39,440 bases of DNA. Source: Gammaproteobacteria bacterium (GTDB lineage Bacteria; Pseudomonadota; Gammaproteobacteria; GCA-001735895). This document shows positions 28,152 through 38,200 of this stretch, piece after piece. A model generated the notes under the pieces. That model had not been told where the DNA came from. It saw nothing but the letters and a program-made list of their open reading frames with translations, and searched no databases. Within the stretch, counting starts at the first letter, position 1; each line of letters opens with the position of its first letter. The DNA is taken from NCBI GenBank assembly GCA_030066315.1, contig JASJBW010000008.1, positions 1-39,440 on the forward strand, written 5' to 3'. A program made the translations under genes and the position numbers.

Positions 28152-29044
28152 CAGGATTTGCCATGCGTGGTAAATTGGTTGGAATTAAACTGCCAGGTCC
28201 GCACAATTACTATCTGGTCAGCTTTTTCCTTGAGTTTACTGGGGAACGGAGCGAAGGGCTGGGCTAGTTTCACGATTCTTTTGGCGGCTTGGTCCAGGAT
28301 ATTTTGCCCCGATGGGCGGGTGATTTTTACATCGACAACCTCACCGGCGGCATTGATTTTCACGTTTAAACGTAAACTGCCTTCAATCTTATTGATTTCA
28401 GCTTCAGCCGGGTAGTTTAGATTGCCGATACGCTCAATCTTGTTAACCCAGCGAGCCAGGTAGCCGGCTTCCACGGCCTCTCGTGTATTGGCGGTTAAGA
28501 CCAGTTCTCGAGGTCGTTTTGCATAAGCTTGAGTCAATTTACGAATCTCGGCACGCAAGCTAGCGATATCTCGTTGTTGTTGTTCAACCTTATTCAGGTT
28601 GGTCTTATTGGATGTTGTTTGGGTATGGGTTTTGGAGCGCACTACCTGGCGTTCCGCATCTCGTTGATTGATGTAATAAATTTTTTCGAGTTTGACCCGA
28701 TGGGCTGATTGTTGTCGTTGAGAGCGATCGGACATGCCTTGTTGGTCAACCGGTGTCGCTGCAGCAACAGGTGCACTGGGACGGGCTTTTTCTTCTTGGT
28801 TGCCGCCGCCTTTTTGATTGGCCTGGGCGAGGTAATCTGCCTCATCCGGTTGTTCAGGGCTTTCGCTATTGGCGAGAATGATCTCAAGGCTGGGCGTCGA
28901 TTCAGCCTGGTTTGCGTCTGATTGCGTAAAACCCACTCCCAAAATAAAGATAACATGGAGAGAAAGTGCAATGAAAAGCGTAAACCCGAGTCGATCCGCG
29001 GCGTTTATGCTTCGGACGGGTGGATCAGCGGTAACGGCGGTCAT
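28151..29044 (-). CDS. TonB-family energy transducer (TonB3-like by gene context)
   Basis: Single N-terminal TM (LGFTLFIALSLHVIFILGVGF), Gln-rich linker, C-terminal TonB domain NYPAEAEINKIEGSLRLNVKINAAGEVVDVKITRPSGQNILDQAAKRIV. Confidence 0.88.
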   Translation of the reverse strand: MTAVTADPPVRSINAADRLGFTLFIALSLHVIFILGVGFTQSDANQAESTPSLEIILANSESPEQPDEADYLAQANQKGGGNQEEKARPSAPVAAATPVDQQGMSDRSQRQQSAHRVKLEKIYYINQRDAERQVVRSKTHTQTTSNKTNLNKVEQQQRDIASLRAEIRKLTQAYAKRPRELVLTANTREAVEAGYLARWVNKIERIGNLNYPAEAEINKIEGSLRLNVKINAAGEVVDVKITRPSGQNILDQAAKRIVKLAQPFAPFPSKLKEKADQIVIVRTWQFNSNQFTTHGKS

Positions 29045-29215
29045 AAACTATATTCTGCAAGTGGTTCCCGTTGTCTGACATTGAATTAAGATTGATTGGA
29101 AAAAATAGGTGTCTTTCATATTCGTTGCTTTCAGCAGTGACTATAGCCGAATTTGTTAAATATGTTATGGCTAACCATCAGTTACATTGTTGTAGCAAAG
29201 AGTTAATAAGGCAAT

Positions 29216-30169
29216 CTATTCACCTAACTTATCCTCAATATTGTCAAATAATTCACCACTGATATTCAAGTCAAAGGCATTATCCAATTCCCGAATGCAT
29301 GTCGGACTTGTGACATTAATTTCGGTGAGATAGTCACCTATCACATCGATGCCCACAAAGACTAAGCCTTTATCTTTAAGTTTGGGCCCGATCTGTTGGC
29401 ATATCCAATGGTCTCTATCGGTTAATGGCACGCCTTTTGAAGTGGCGCCTGCAGCCAGGTTTCCGCGATTCTCTCCAGAAGCAGGTATGCGTGCCAGGGC
29501 ATAGGGTATGGGTTTGCCATCAATTAAAAGGATGCGCTTATCACCCTCGATGATTTCAGGAATGAATCGTTGCACCATCACCTGGCGGGTACCATGTTCG
29601 GTGACAGATTCAATGATCGCATTGGTATTCGGATCATCCCGTTTAATGCGGAAGATAGAACGACCGCCCATGCCGTCTAATGGCTTGATAATGATATCCT
29701 GATGCTGCCGTAGAAATTCATGAATACGCGCGTTTTTACGCGCAACGCGTGTTGGCGTGCAGCATTGTGGGAATTCACGGGTAAACAGTTTTTCATTGCA
29801 GTCGCGCAAGCTCTGGGGGCGGTTGATCACCAGCGTACCTTGTTCCTCGGCCTGTTCCAGCAAATAAGTGCTGTAAATATATTCCAGGTCAAAAGGCGGG
29901 TCTTTGCGCATTAGGATGACATCAAGATCACTCAGTGCTTGTGTATATGTGGTTGATAGCTTAAAGAAATGGGATGTCTGGTCAGTTACCTGTAAATGTT
30001 GACAATCGGCGTAAGCCACCGAGTCATGCATGTACAGATCCTGTTGCTGAATATAATTGATTTCCCAGCCACGTCGCTGCGCTTCCAGTAACATGGCAAA
30101 GCTGCTGTCCTTGTAAGGTTTTATGGTTTCTATGGCATCCATCACAATGCCCAGCTTGGGTGCTGACAT
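29216..30169 (-). CDS. gshB: Glutathione synthetase
   Basis: LGIVMDAIETIKPYKDSSFAMLLEAQRRGWEI; ILMRKDPPFDLEYIYSTYLLE; IIKPLDGMGGRSIFR; EINVTSPTCIRELD. Confidence 0.95.
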   Translation of the reverse strand: MSAPKLGIVMDAIETIKPYKDSSFAMLLEAQRRGWEINYIQQQDLYMHDSVAYADCQHLQVTDQTSHFFKLSTTYTQALSDLDVILMRKDPPFDLEYIYSTYLLEQAEEQGTLVINRPQSLRDCNEKLFTREFPQCCTPTRVARKNARIHEFLRQHQDIIIKPLDGMGGRSIFRIKRDDPNTNAIIESVTEHGTRQVMVQRFIPEIIEGDKRILLIDGKPIPYALARIPASGENRGNLAAGATSKGVPLTDRDHWICQQIGPKLKDKGLVFVGIDVIGDYLTEINVTSPTCIRELDNAFDLNISGELFDNIEDKLGE

Positions 30170-30184
30170 GGGGTGTTTTTAATC

Positions 30185-31480
30185 CTAGTCTGCGGCCTTG
30201 ATTTCCCTGGCTGCTGCCAGTAAGGCCAGCCTGCCAATAACACCATAGGCATAAAAGCGATTGGGGCCTGCATCCTCCGCCAGGTGCTTGTCAGGCATAT
30301 TACAGGCTTCGGCGAACGCCAAGGGCTCAAAAGACATGCCGGGTGAATTTAAATTATCGGTAGAGGTTTTTTTGGCGTGCATACGATAAAAACCACCGAC
30401 GACATAGTGATCGACCATATATACAACGGGCTCGGCTGTGAGTTTGTTGTCTCCCCATGTTTCTCGGGTGGGCACGCCTTCTTGCAAGATCACTTCGGAC
30501 GTATCCCCCCCTTCTTTTGTGGCTGACATTCTCGTGCGTTGTTTGCGATTGAGTCGGCGCACATCCTCTGCGGAAGAGGCCACCATAATACCCATGCCGT
30601 AGGTACCTTGATCGGCCTTAATCACTATATAAGGTTTTTCCTGGATGTTATACGCGTCATATTTTTTCTGGATACGTTGCAACAATGCGTCAGTATTTTC
30701 CGCAAGGCAATCCTCGCCCTCACGTTTCATGAAATCAATCGCGCCGCAGTTGGTGAACATGGGGTTAATCAGCCAGGAGTCAATTTCGATGAGTTCAGCA
30801 AAGCTCTTGGCTACTTCTTCATAAATCTGAAAATGATCCGATTTATAGCGATTCGACCAACCTAGATCCAGGGGGGGGATCATCGTTTGTTCAATCCCTT
30901 CGAGGAGTTTAGGGCGCCCGCCAGAAAGATCGTTGTTCAATAACACTGCACATGGCGTAAAGTCGCCTATACTCAGGTTGTTATCATGGCGTTTAATCGG
31001 ATTAAGCACAATGTTACGCCCGGATGGCAACTGGATCGTTGTTGGCGAATCAATATCGTCACGCAGGGTGCCCAGGGCGCAGCGATAACCCGCTAGCGTG
31101 ATGTATTCCTGAATGCTGGCAACGTTTTCAAGATAAAAGAGATTACGGGTGTGATTCTCTGGAATGATCATGATGCCTTTGGCATCGGGGCAAAACCTTT
31201 CCAGGGCTACCTGAATAGCTTGGATACATAAAGGTTTAGAGGCTGGATTCAAATTGTTAAACCCAGCAGGAAAAAGATTGGTATCTACTGGAGCCAGTTT
31301 ATAGCCAGCATTCCTGAGGTCGACGCTGGCGTAGAAAGGTGCAGGCGCGCAATTAAACTGTTGGCGTAACCAGATTTCGATATCGTCCTGGTGGTCCAGG
31401 ATATGACGTTCAATCTCTTCGATGGGATGAGAATTGGCGGTCAATAAATGAGGTACTGACGGTAATGTTAGAGCTGTCAT
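30185..31480 (-). CDS. gshA: Glutamate-cysteine ligase, proteobacterial GshA family
   Basis: YASVDLRNAGYKLAPVDTNLFPAGFNNLNP; IMIIPENHTRNLFYLENV; PYIVIKADQGTYGMGIMVA. Matches the remembered GshA family often found beside gshB. Confidence 0.85.
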   Translation of the reverse strand: MTALTLPSVPHLLTANSHPIEEIERHILDHQDDIEIWLRQQFNCAPAPFYASVDLRNAGYKLAPVDTNLFPAGFNNLNPASKPLCIQAIQVALERFCPDAKGIMIIPENHTRNLFYLENVASIQEYITLAGYRCALGTLRDDIDSPTTIQLPSGRNIVLNPIKRHDNNLSIGDFTPCAVLLNNDLSGGRPKLLEGIEQTMIPPLDLGWSNRYKSDHFQIYEEVAKSFAELIEIDSWLINPMFTNCGAIDFMKREGEDCLAENTDALLQRIQKKYDAYNIQEKPYIVIKADQGTYGMGIMVASSAEDVRRLNRKQRTRMSATKEGGDTSEVILQEGVPTRETWGDNKLTAEPVVYMVDHYVVGGFYRMHAKKTSTDNLNSPGMSFEPLAFAEACNMPDKHLAEDAGPNRFYAYGVIGRLALLAAAREIKAAD

Positions 31481-31612
31481 GCAAACGTAGGTATTGAGTG
31501 ATTGTCGATATTTTACTGAAGTTACAGGCGTAATGGAAAAATATTTCAGATAAAAAAACGTGGAAAAAATACGTAGAATTTACTTTACTATACTTTAATA
31601 AATTACTGGTTT

Positions 31613-31650
31613 AACTCGTAAATTTGTCTATAATTCTGATCTAACGAGTT
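31613..31650. promoter_or_regulatory. Inverted repeat AACTCGT-N24-ACGAGTT centred on a TATAAT hexamer upstream of pilG
   Basis: AACTCGT 31613-31619, TATAAT 31629-31634, ACGAGTT 31644-31650. Repeat centre and hexamer centre are both 31631.5. Confidence 0.5.
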
Positions 31651-31662
31651 GACAAAGATCAA
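31649..31662. promoter_or_regulatory. FNR/Anr-like site TTGACaaagATCAA (9/10 to TTGAT-N4-ATCAA)
   Basis: Read directly in the gshA-pilG intergenic region, just downstream of the putative -10. Confidence 0.4.
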
Positions 31663-31684
31663 CCTTTTCTGAATCGGGGGAGAT

Positions 31685-32104
31685 GTGAGCGAAGAGTCTC
31701 AACAATCAAGTGGCCAGGCGGAGGCCATGCAGTTGAATGTCAAGGTCATGGTGATCGATGACAGCAAAACCATTCGCAGAAGTGCTGAAACGTTACTAAA
31801 AAAAGCAGGATGCGATGTGGTTACCGCGACCGATGGTTTTGAAGCACTGGCGAAGATCACCGAGCATCATCCAGATATCATATTCGTCGATATTATGATG
31901 CCCAGGTTAGATGGATATCAGACCTGCGCATTAATCAAAAATAACCAGACCTTTAAAGCAACGCCGGTCATCATGCTATCTAGTAAAGACAGTATTTTTG
32001 ATCGTGCTAGAGGAAGGATCGTGGGTTCAGAGGAATATCTGACAAAACCCTTTTCTAAAGAAGATCTGATTGGTGCAATCACCTCCCATGTGAATGGGGC
32101 GTAA
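31685..32104 (+). CDS. pilG: Response regulator PilG
   Basis: VKVMVIDDSKTIRRSAETLLKKAGCDVVTATDGFEALAKI; IIFVDIMMPRLDGYQTC. First gene of the pilGHIJ-chpA order. GTG at 31685 or ATG at 31727. Confidence 0.9.
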   Translation: MSEESQQSSGQAEAMQLNVKVMVIDDSKTIRRSAETLLKKAGCDVVTATDGFEALAKITEHHPDIIFVDIMMPRLDGYQTCALIKNNQTFKATPVIMLSSKDSIFDRARGRIVGSEEYLTKPFSKEDLIGAITSHVNGA

Positions 32105-32140
32105 ATCATCGGCCAGTAGCATAGAGACAGGATTAAGGTA

Positions 32141-32503
32141 ATGACCCATATATTGATAATTGACGATTCTCCCACTGAAGTTCATGTATTTAAGACCATA
32201 CTCGAAAAAAATCAGATTCAGGTTTCGGTTGCCACGAATGGTGAAGAAGGCATAGAAAAAGCGATCGAGATTCAGCCCGACTGTATCCTTATGGATGTCG
32301 TTATGCCCGGTAAAAATGGCTTTCAGGCCACGCGAGACTTGAGCCGAAATCCAGCCACCTCGAAAATACCGGTGATCATCATTACAACCAAGAACCAGGA
32401 GACAGACAAAATTTGGGGGATGCGTCAAGGCGCTAAAGATTACATCGTTAAACCTGCCAATGAAGCCGATCTCATTGGCCGTATTAAAAAAGTATTGAAT
32501 TAA
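32141..32503 (+). CDS. pilH: Response regulator PilH
   Basis: HILIIDDSPTEVHVFKTILEKNQIQVSVATNGEEGI; ILMDVVMPGKNGFQATR; gene order. Confidence 0.92.
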   Translation: MTHILIIDDSPTEVHVFKTILEKNQIQVSVATNGEEGIEKAIEIQPDCILMDVVMPGKNGFQATRDLSRNPATSKIPVIIITTKNQETDKIWGMRQGAKDYIVKPANEADLIGRIKKVLN

Positions 32504-32506
32504 CCG

Positions 32507-33040
32507 ATGGCGGCCAATTCACCTTTTGAGATTTTACAGGATGTAGATCAACGTTGTCGTCATCATGCTAAAGGGTTACCCACGGGTACTCAGGTGGTTG
32601 ATGACTGGGTGGGTATCGGTTTTCGTCTCAATGGAAAGAGACTGATCACTAATATGGGAGAGATTGCGGAGATACTACCGCCCCCAGGAACTATCCGGGT
32701 GCCGGGGGTCAGGGCCTGGGTTAGGGGTTTGGCCAATGTACGGGGCACCCTGATGCCTATACTGGATATGAACTTGTTTTTGCAAGGTGACTATATCGAT
32801 ACAGCTGCTGAAAGACGAATTCTGGTGGTCAATCTACATAATGTGGTTGCTGGCCTCCTCGTTGAAGAGGTTTTTGGATTGCGCCGCTTTAAACCTGAAT
32901 TAAAACTCGCGTCGAATGATGCGGAAATGGGAACGCTGCAACCTTATTTGGATGGGGTATTCAGTGATGAACAGTCGCAATGGAATATTTTTAGTATTGA
33001 AAAATTGGTGAATCATGAGCAATTCCTCAAAGTGGTTTAA
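32507..33040 (+). CDS. pilI: CheW-like protein PilI
   Basis: IGFRLNGKRLITNMGEIAEILPPPGTIRVPGVRAWVRGLANVRGTLMPILDM; LVEEVFGLR; gene order. Confidence 0.92.
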   Translation: MAANSPFEILQDVDQRCRHHAKGLPTGTQVVDDWVGIGFRLNGKRLITNMGEIAEILPPPGTIRVPGVRAWVRGLANVRGTLMPILDMNLFLQGDYIDTAAERRILVVNLHNVVAGLLVEEVFGLRRFKPELKLASNDAEMGTLQPYLDGVFSDEQSQWNIFSIEKLVNHEQFLKVV

Positions 33041-33069
33041 TCATGTTGACTTTATGAATTGGAGGTTAC

Positions 33070-35205
33070 ATGCCACTCGTTGATAAATTAAAGAATATTT
33101 TTCCGGGAAAAAATAAAACCGGAACAGTAAAGTCTAAAGGTAATAAAGCCGTCCTGTTTTATTCGTTGGGGATTGTATTATCGATTATCGTAATGGTGCT
33201 CTTGTTTAACTATGAAACCATTCAAGCACGTTATGGCAAGGCTTATGCTTCGATAGCTAATGAACAACAAGTTGTTTCACAGCAGATTGCTACCTATGCT
33301 CTGGAAGCTTCCATCGGTAATTCAGCCGCTTTTGTTCAACTGAAAAGGTATCAGGCTCGATTTGTTAATACACTCAATCGACTTAAAGCGGGTGATAGTG
33401 ACCAGGGTTTACCGCCGATTCCCGACCAGTTATCGGCTGATCTGGAAAATATTGAAAATGCCTGGGAGGAATATGATCTCAGTATCCTGACCATACTGGA
33501 AGCCCGTGAATCTATCGAGACGGTAAGTGAATTTGTAACCCTGATTAATGAATCCATTCCAGAGTTATTGGTGATTTCTGATGAAATTGTCAAAATTCTG
33601 GTAAAAAGCAAGGCTGCTCGAAGTGATATAGCGACTGCGGCCCGCCAGTTAGCGTTGATTCAAAGTGTGCAGAATAGTTTGAACCAGATCATGAGCGGTG
33701 GTGATGTGGTTATGGCGGCGGCTGATCAGTTCGGTCGCGAAACAGCACTAATCGAACGCATACTGATTGCCATGCTCGAAGGCAACAAAGAGATGGGTAT
33801 CAATCAGTTTACCGGTGATGAAGTGGTCAGCCAGTTATTGCAGTTGGCAGACCTATTTTCAGTCGTGAAAAAGAATGTCAATCAGATCCTGGAAAATTCA
33901 CCACAGCTGTTTGAAGTTCGGGATGCTGCTAGTGATATCCAGACGATCAGTCCAAAGATACTATCTGCTTCCAGAGATCTCGAAAATAGTATTGCCCTGT
34001 ATGATGACCGGTTACAGATCTATAACCTGGCGGCATATGTTGCCGGACTGTTTGCCGTAGTGCTCTTGATTATGCTGGGTATTCAACTGGTAAGGGATTC
34101 GAACAAGCAGTTGGCCGAATCCCAGGATCAAAATGATCGTAATCAGCGCGCAATCTTGCGCCTATTGGACGAAATGACCAATCTCGCTGATGGTGATCTG
34201 ACGACCCATACCACGGTCACTGAAGATATCACTGGAGCCATAGCGGATTCCGTGAATTACTCTATTGATGCATTACGCGATCTTGTGGGAACCATCAATA
34301 ATACCGCAGAGTCGGTCACATCAGCGGTGAGAAATACCCAGTCCACCACACGACAATTGGCCGATGCCAGTGAACAACAAGCGCGCGAAATATCTACTGC
34401 GAGTTCCTCGATTACCGAGATTTCCGAAGGTATGAGTAAAGTTTCTAAAAACGCGTCAGATTCTGCGGATGTGGCCCGTAACTCCGTGAATATTGCGCAT
34501 AAAGGTGGAGAAACTGTACGTAAAACCATCTCTGGTATGGAATCGATTCGAGAACAGATACAAGAAACTTCCAAACGAATAAAACGACTGGGTGAGAGCT
34601 CTCAAGAGATTGGGGATATAGTTAATCTGATTACAGAAATCTCTGATCAAACCAATATCTTGGCGTTAAATGCAGCCATCCAGGCTTCAATGGCGGGTGA
34701 GGCTGGTCGTGGTTTTGCGGTGGTTGCTGACGAAGTCCAGCGCTTGGCTGAAAGAACCGGTGATGCCACCAAGCAGATAGAAGCGCTGGTTAAAACCATT
34801 CAGGCCGATACCAATGAGGCCATTTCCTCCATGGAACAAAGTACTTCAAATGTGGTTGAAGGGGCTAACCTGGCTGAGGATGCGGGTAGTGCCCTGGATA
34901 AGATAGAAACGGTATCCACTAATCTGGCTCAACGCATATTGCAAATATCCAATGCTACGCAGAAACATGCAAAAGACAGTGTGGATATTACCGAAACCAT
35001 GAATGAAATCCAGCAGCTCACCCTTAAAACTTCTGAAGGGTCAGCTGAGGCTTCAGACTCTATTGGTGAATTGTCTAATATGGTGAAAGCCTTGCACCGC
35101 TCAGTGGCAGGTTTCAAGTTACCTGGTGTGGAAATGATTGATAGCACGGTGATTCATGATGTGAATGATTTGCCGAACATCGACCAAGAATATAAACAAG
35201 CTTAA
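33070..35205 (+). CDS. pilJ: Methyl-accepting chemotaxis protein PilJ
   Basis: Two TM segments, MCP signalling hairpin [37 protein letters not shown]; gene order. Confidence 0.93.
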   Translation: MPLVDKLKNIFPGKNKTGTVKSKGNKAVLFYSLGIVLSIIVMVLLFNYETIQARYGKAYASIANEQQVVSQQIATYALEASIGNSAAFVQLKRYQARFVNTLNRLKAGDSDQGLPPIPDQLSADLENIENAWEEYDLSILTILEARESIETVSEFVTLINESIPELLVISDEIVKILVKSKAARSDIATAARQLALIQSVQNSLNQIMSGGDVVMAAADQFGRETALIERILIAMLEGNKEMGINQFTGDEVVSQLLQLADLFSVVKKNVNQILENSPQLFEVRDAASDIQTISPKILSASRDLENSIALYDDRLQIYNLAAYVAGLFAVVLLIMLGIQLVRDSNKQLAESQDQNDRNQRAILRLLDEMTNLADGDLTTHTTVTEDITGAIADSVNYSIDALRDLVGTINNTAESVTSAVRNTQSTTRQLADASEQQAREISTASSSITEISEGMSKVSKNASDSADVARNSVNIAHKGGETVRKTISGMESIREQIQETSKRIKRLGESSQEIGDIVNLITEISDQTNILALNAAIQASMAGEAGRGFAVVADEVQRLAERTGDATKQIEALVKTIQADTNEAISSMEQSTSNVVEGANLAEDAGSALDKIETVSTNLAQRILQISNATQKHAKDSVDITETMNEIQQLTLKTSEGSAEASDSIGELSNMVKALHRSVAGFKLPGVEMIDSTVIHDVNDLPNIDQEYKQA

Positions 35206-35220
35206 GAATATAGGTTGAGC

Positions 35221-38200
35221 ATGGATTTTAAACATACATCCATTAAACAAAGTGCCTTAGGATGGGTTAAAAAGTCCATAGATGACAATCTCGCAACGAT
35301 CCGCAGCGAGCTTAACATCTTTGTTGAGGAGAAGGATGTTGCCTTGCTGACATCCGTGCAAACCAAGCTTACCGATATACAGGGCGTATTGACGATGATC
35401 GAGCAATATGGTGCTGCCATGTTGACCGAAGAAATGCGCTCACTTTGCGAATTTATTGCCACCAACAATCAAGAAGATGAGCAAGCGCTTGAGGTCTTGT
35501 TACGTGCGGTGTTGCAATTACCCGATTATCTTGAGCATATTCAGGCTGGGCAAAAGGATATTCCGATCGCTATTCTGCCGACATTAAATGATATTCGTGC
35601 AGCGAAAAACGAGGATTTGTTTTCCGAGAAGTTACTGTTCTTACCCGATCTGTCCATGCATATGGACGACAGTGAAATCGATGCTATCGATGAAAATAGT
35701 AATCAAGCATCAAGACTACTGGCTAAGAAGATTCGTCCTGCTTACCAGTTTTCCCTTCTTGGAGTTATTCGCGATAAAGATGTTGATATCCATTTAAAAC
35801 GCCTGGAAAAAATTACTGAAATTCTTGAAGATCGTTCTTCTTCAGAACAGGTAGCACGGTTCTGGTGGATTGTGGGTGCATTGATCGAATCAGTATCTCG
35901 TGGTGATCTCTCACTCGGTATGTCTGTCAAAATGTTACTCGGGAAGATAGACGCGATTTTTCGCAGTATGATTCAGTTGGGGGAAAAAGATCTATTACAG
36001 CACCAACCCATTGAACTGATCAAAAACTTTTTATATTACATCGCACAGCCTGAATGTAATGGTTCTAAAAGTCAGGCCATCAAAACGGCATACCGACTGG
36101 AACAGTTTTTACCGGCAGAAAAAGATCAAAACGATGCCAGTTTTGCAGGACCCAATCAGGAATTACTAAAAACTGTTTCTGATGCAATCAAGGCAGATCT
36201 TGAACAGGTCAAATCATCACTTGAGGTCTATGTAAACAGTGATATGTCGGATACGACTCAATTGCAGGATATTCCCCAGGAACTGCATGTCATTTCAGAT
36301 ACCCTCGCAATGATTGGGCTGGGACCACAACGCCAAATTATTGAAGCTCAGATTACCACGATCACGGAAGTCATAGAGGGTAAGGCAACACCTGACCAGG
36401 ATAAATTCCTTGATATGGCTGCCGAATTGTTGCAGGTCGATCAGGCGTTGGAAATGATGCACAAGGGTCAGTTCATCCAGCAGGATGAAACCGAGGAAAC
36501 TGGGCAGGCCGCATCAAAGAATTTTGAGATGGATAATATGTTATCCGGTGTAGTAACCGCTGCATTAGATGACATTCAAAAAATAAAGGATGCCATTCTC
36601 GATTTTATCAAGGATTCTACTAAGGCAGAGAATTTACAATTGTGTAAGACCCTGTTACTGGAGACACGGGGTGCACTGGCACTGCTCAACCAGGATCGAG
36701 CGGTGGTTGTTGTCGAAGGTTTGGCTAAATACCTGGACGAGCAGGATGTTGTTGAATTTATGGATACTCGTCGCCTGGACCAATTATCACAGGTCGTGGT
36801 CAGCATCGAATATTTCCTGGAAGCGCTGGGCGAACAACGTAGTGACGCCGATTCCATACTGGATTTCGCTGATAGCCAACTGCAATTGTTGCTGGAAGGT
36901 AAAAGCGAAGACGATGATATTACCCAATCCCTGGATGATCACGAGAATCTGTTAATAGCGGATGATTCGGATGAAGATGTTGAGGTCATTGACGATGCCA
37001 CCAGTTTGATGGACGTCAACCTTGATAATATGGAAGCAGAATTGCAGGACCAAGTGCCGGATGATGATTCTAAATTGGCCGAGCCACAAGCAGTCAGTAA
37101 TGTTGAGGTAAATCCGATTGAGGAAAGGGTTTCTCAAGAAACCATGGATTCAGTAGTCAGTGATATCAATGCTGACCTTGAAGAAATTCACGATACACTG
37201 GATAGCCCGCAAGATGATGTTCCGGATAGTAGTGGTTTGAAAGCTGAAGTCATGGAATCAGTGCATGCCGAGTCTGAAATTCCCGTTGAAAAACCCGAAG
37301 TAATCGCTCTTTCTGAAGAAACATCTGCTCTTGTGGACGAGATCATTGAGGATGATTTCGAGGCAGAGGCAGTAGAGGATTTAACCACTGAGCCAGTGTT
37401 AGAAACGGAAGAAGATCTTCTAGAAGATAATCTTGAAGTAGATTTCGAACTTGATTCTGAACCCAATCAAGCTTTGCAGGGTGAAGAGCCGCAAATGTCT
37501 GAGTCGGTAGTCTTAGAAGAGACCACTGCGATGGACGCTGTCAGTGAAAACGTGCAGGAGCAATGGGATGATGCAGTTAATGTCGCATCGGTTCCCGTAG
37601 CCGCTGCCGAAGTAGAGGAGTCTTCGGAAGAGCCAGATGGGGCACAAGTGGTCAGCGCTCTGGATGAAAGTGAAAATTTTATCTCAGCAGTTGATGAAAC
37701 ATTGGATCCGATCGCAGAAGAGCCTGTTGTACCTGATACCGGGATCGCTGAGGGAACTGAGTCGGATATCCCATCAATCGAAGCTCCTTCTTCAGAAGCG
37801 GAATTCGTAGCGCTTGAGGGCGAACCTTCGGATATCCAAGAGTTACCGCTAGAACAGATTTCGGAAACAGAAATGCAAGCAGTTGAAGCGGCGCGCTTAG
37901 CGGAAGCTGGCGTGGTTCAGATCGAGCCCGTAATCGATGATATGCCGGTACTAAAACCTGACAGCGACCCGGATATTCTGGAAATCTATCTCGAAGAAGC
38001 AGAAGAAGAATCTGAAAATATCCGCCAGCAACAACAGGATTGGAAACTGCATCCTGAAGATGAGAATGCGTTAAAAAATATTCGTCGATCCTTTCACACA
38101 ATTAAGGGTTCAGGGCGCTTGGTGGGCGCAATGAAGATCGGTGAGTTCGCGTGGGATTATGAAAACCTTTTAAACCGAATCATCGATAAGAGTGTGGAAC

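Noticed and set aside
35588-36955. Out-of-frame plus ORFs 35588-35797 and 36590-36955 and minus ORFs 35742-35930, 36576-36857
   Set aside because: Lie within chpA in other frames; compositions implausible and no motifs.
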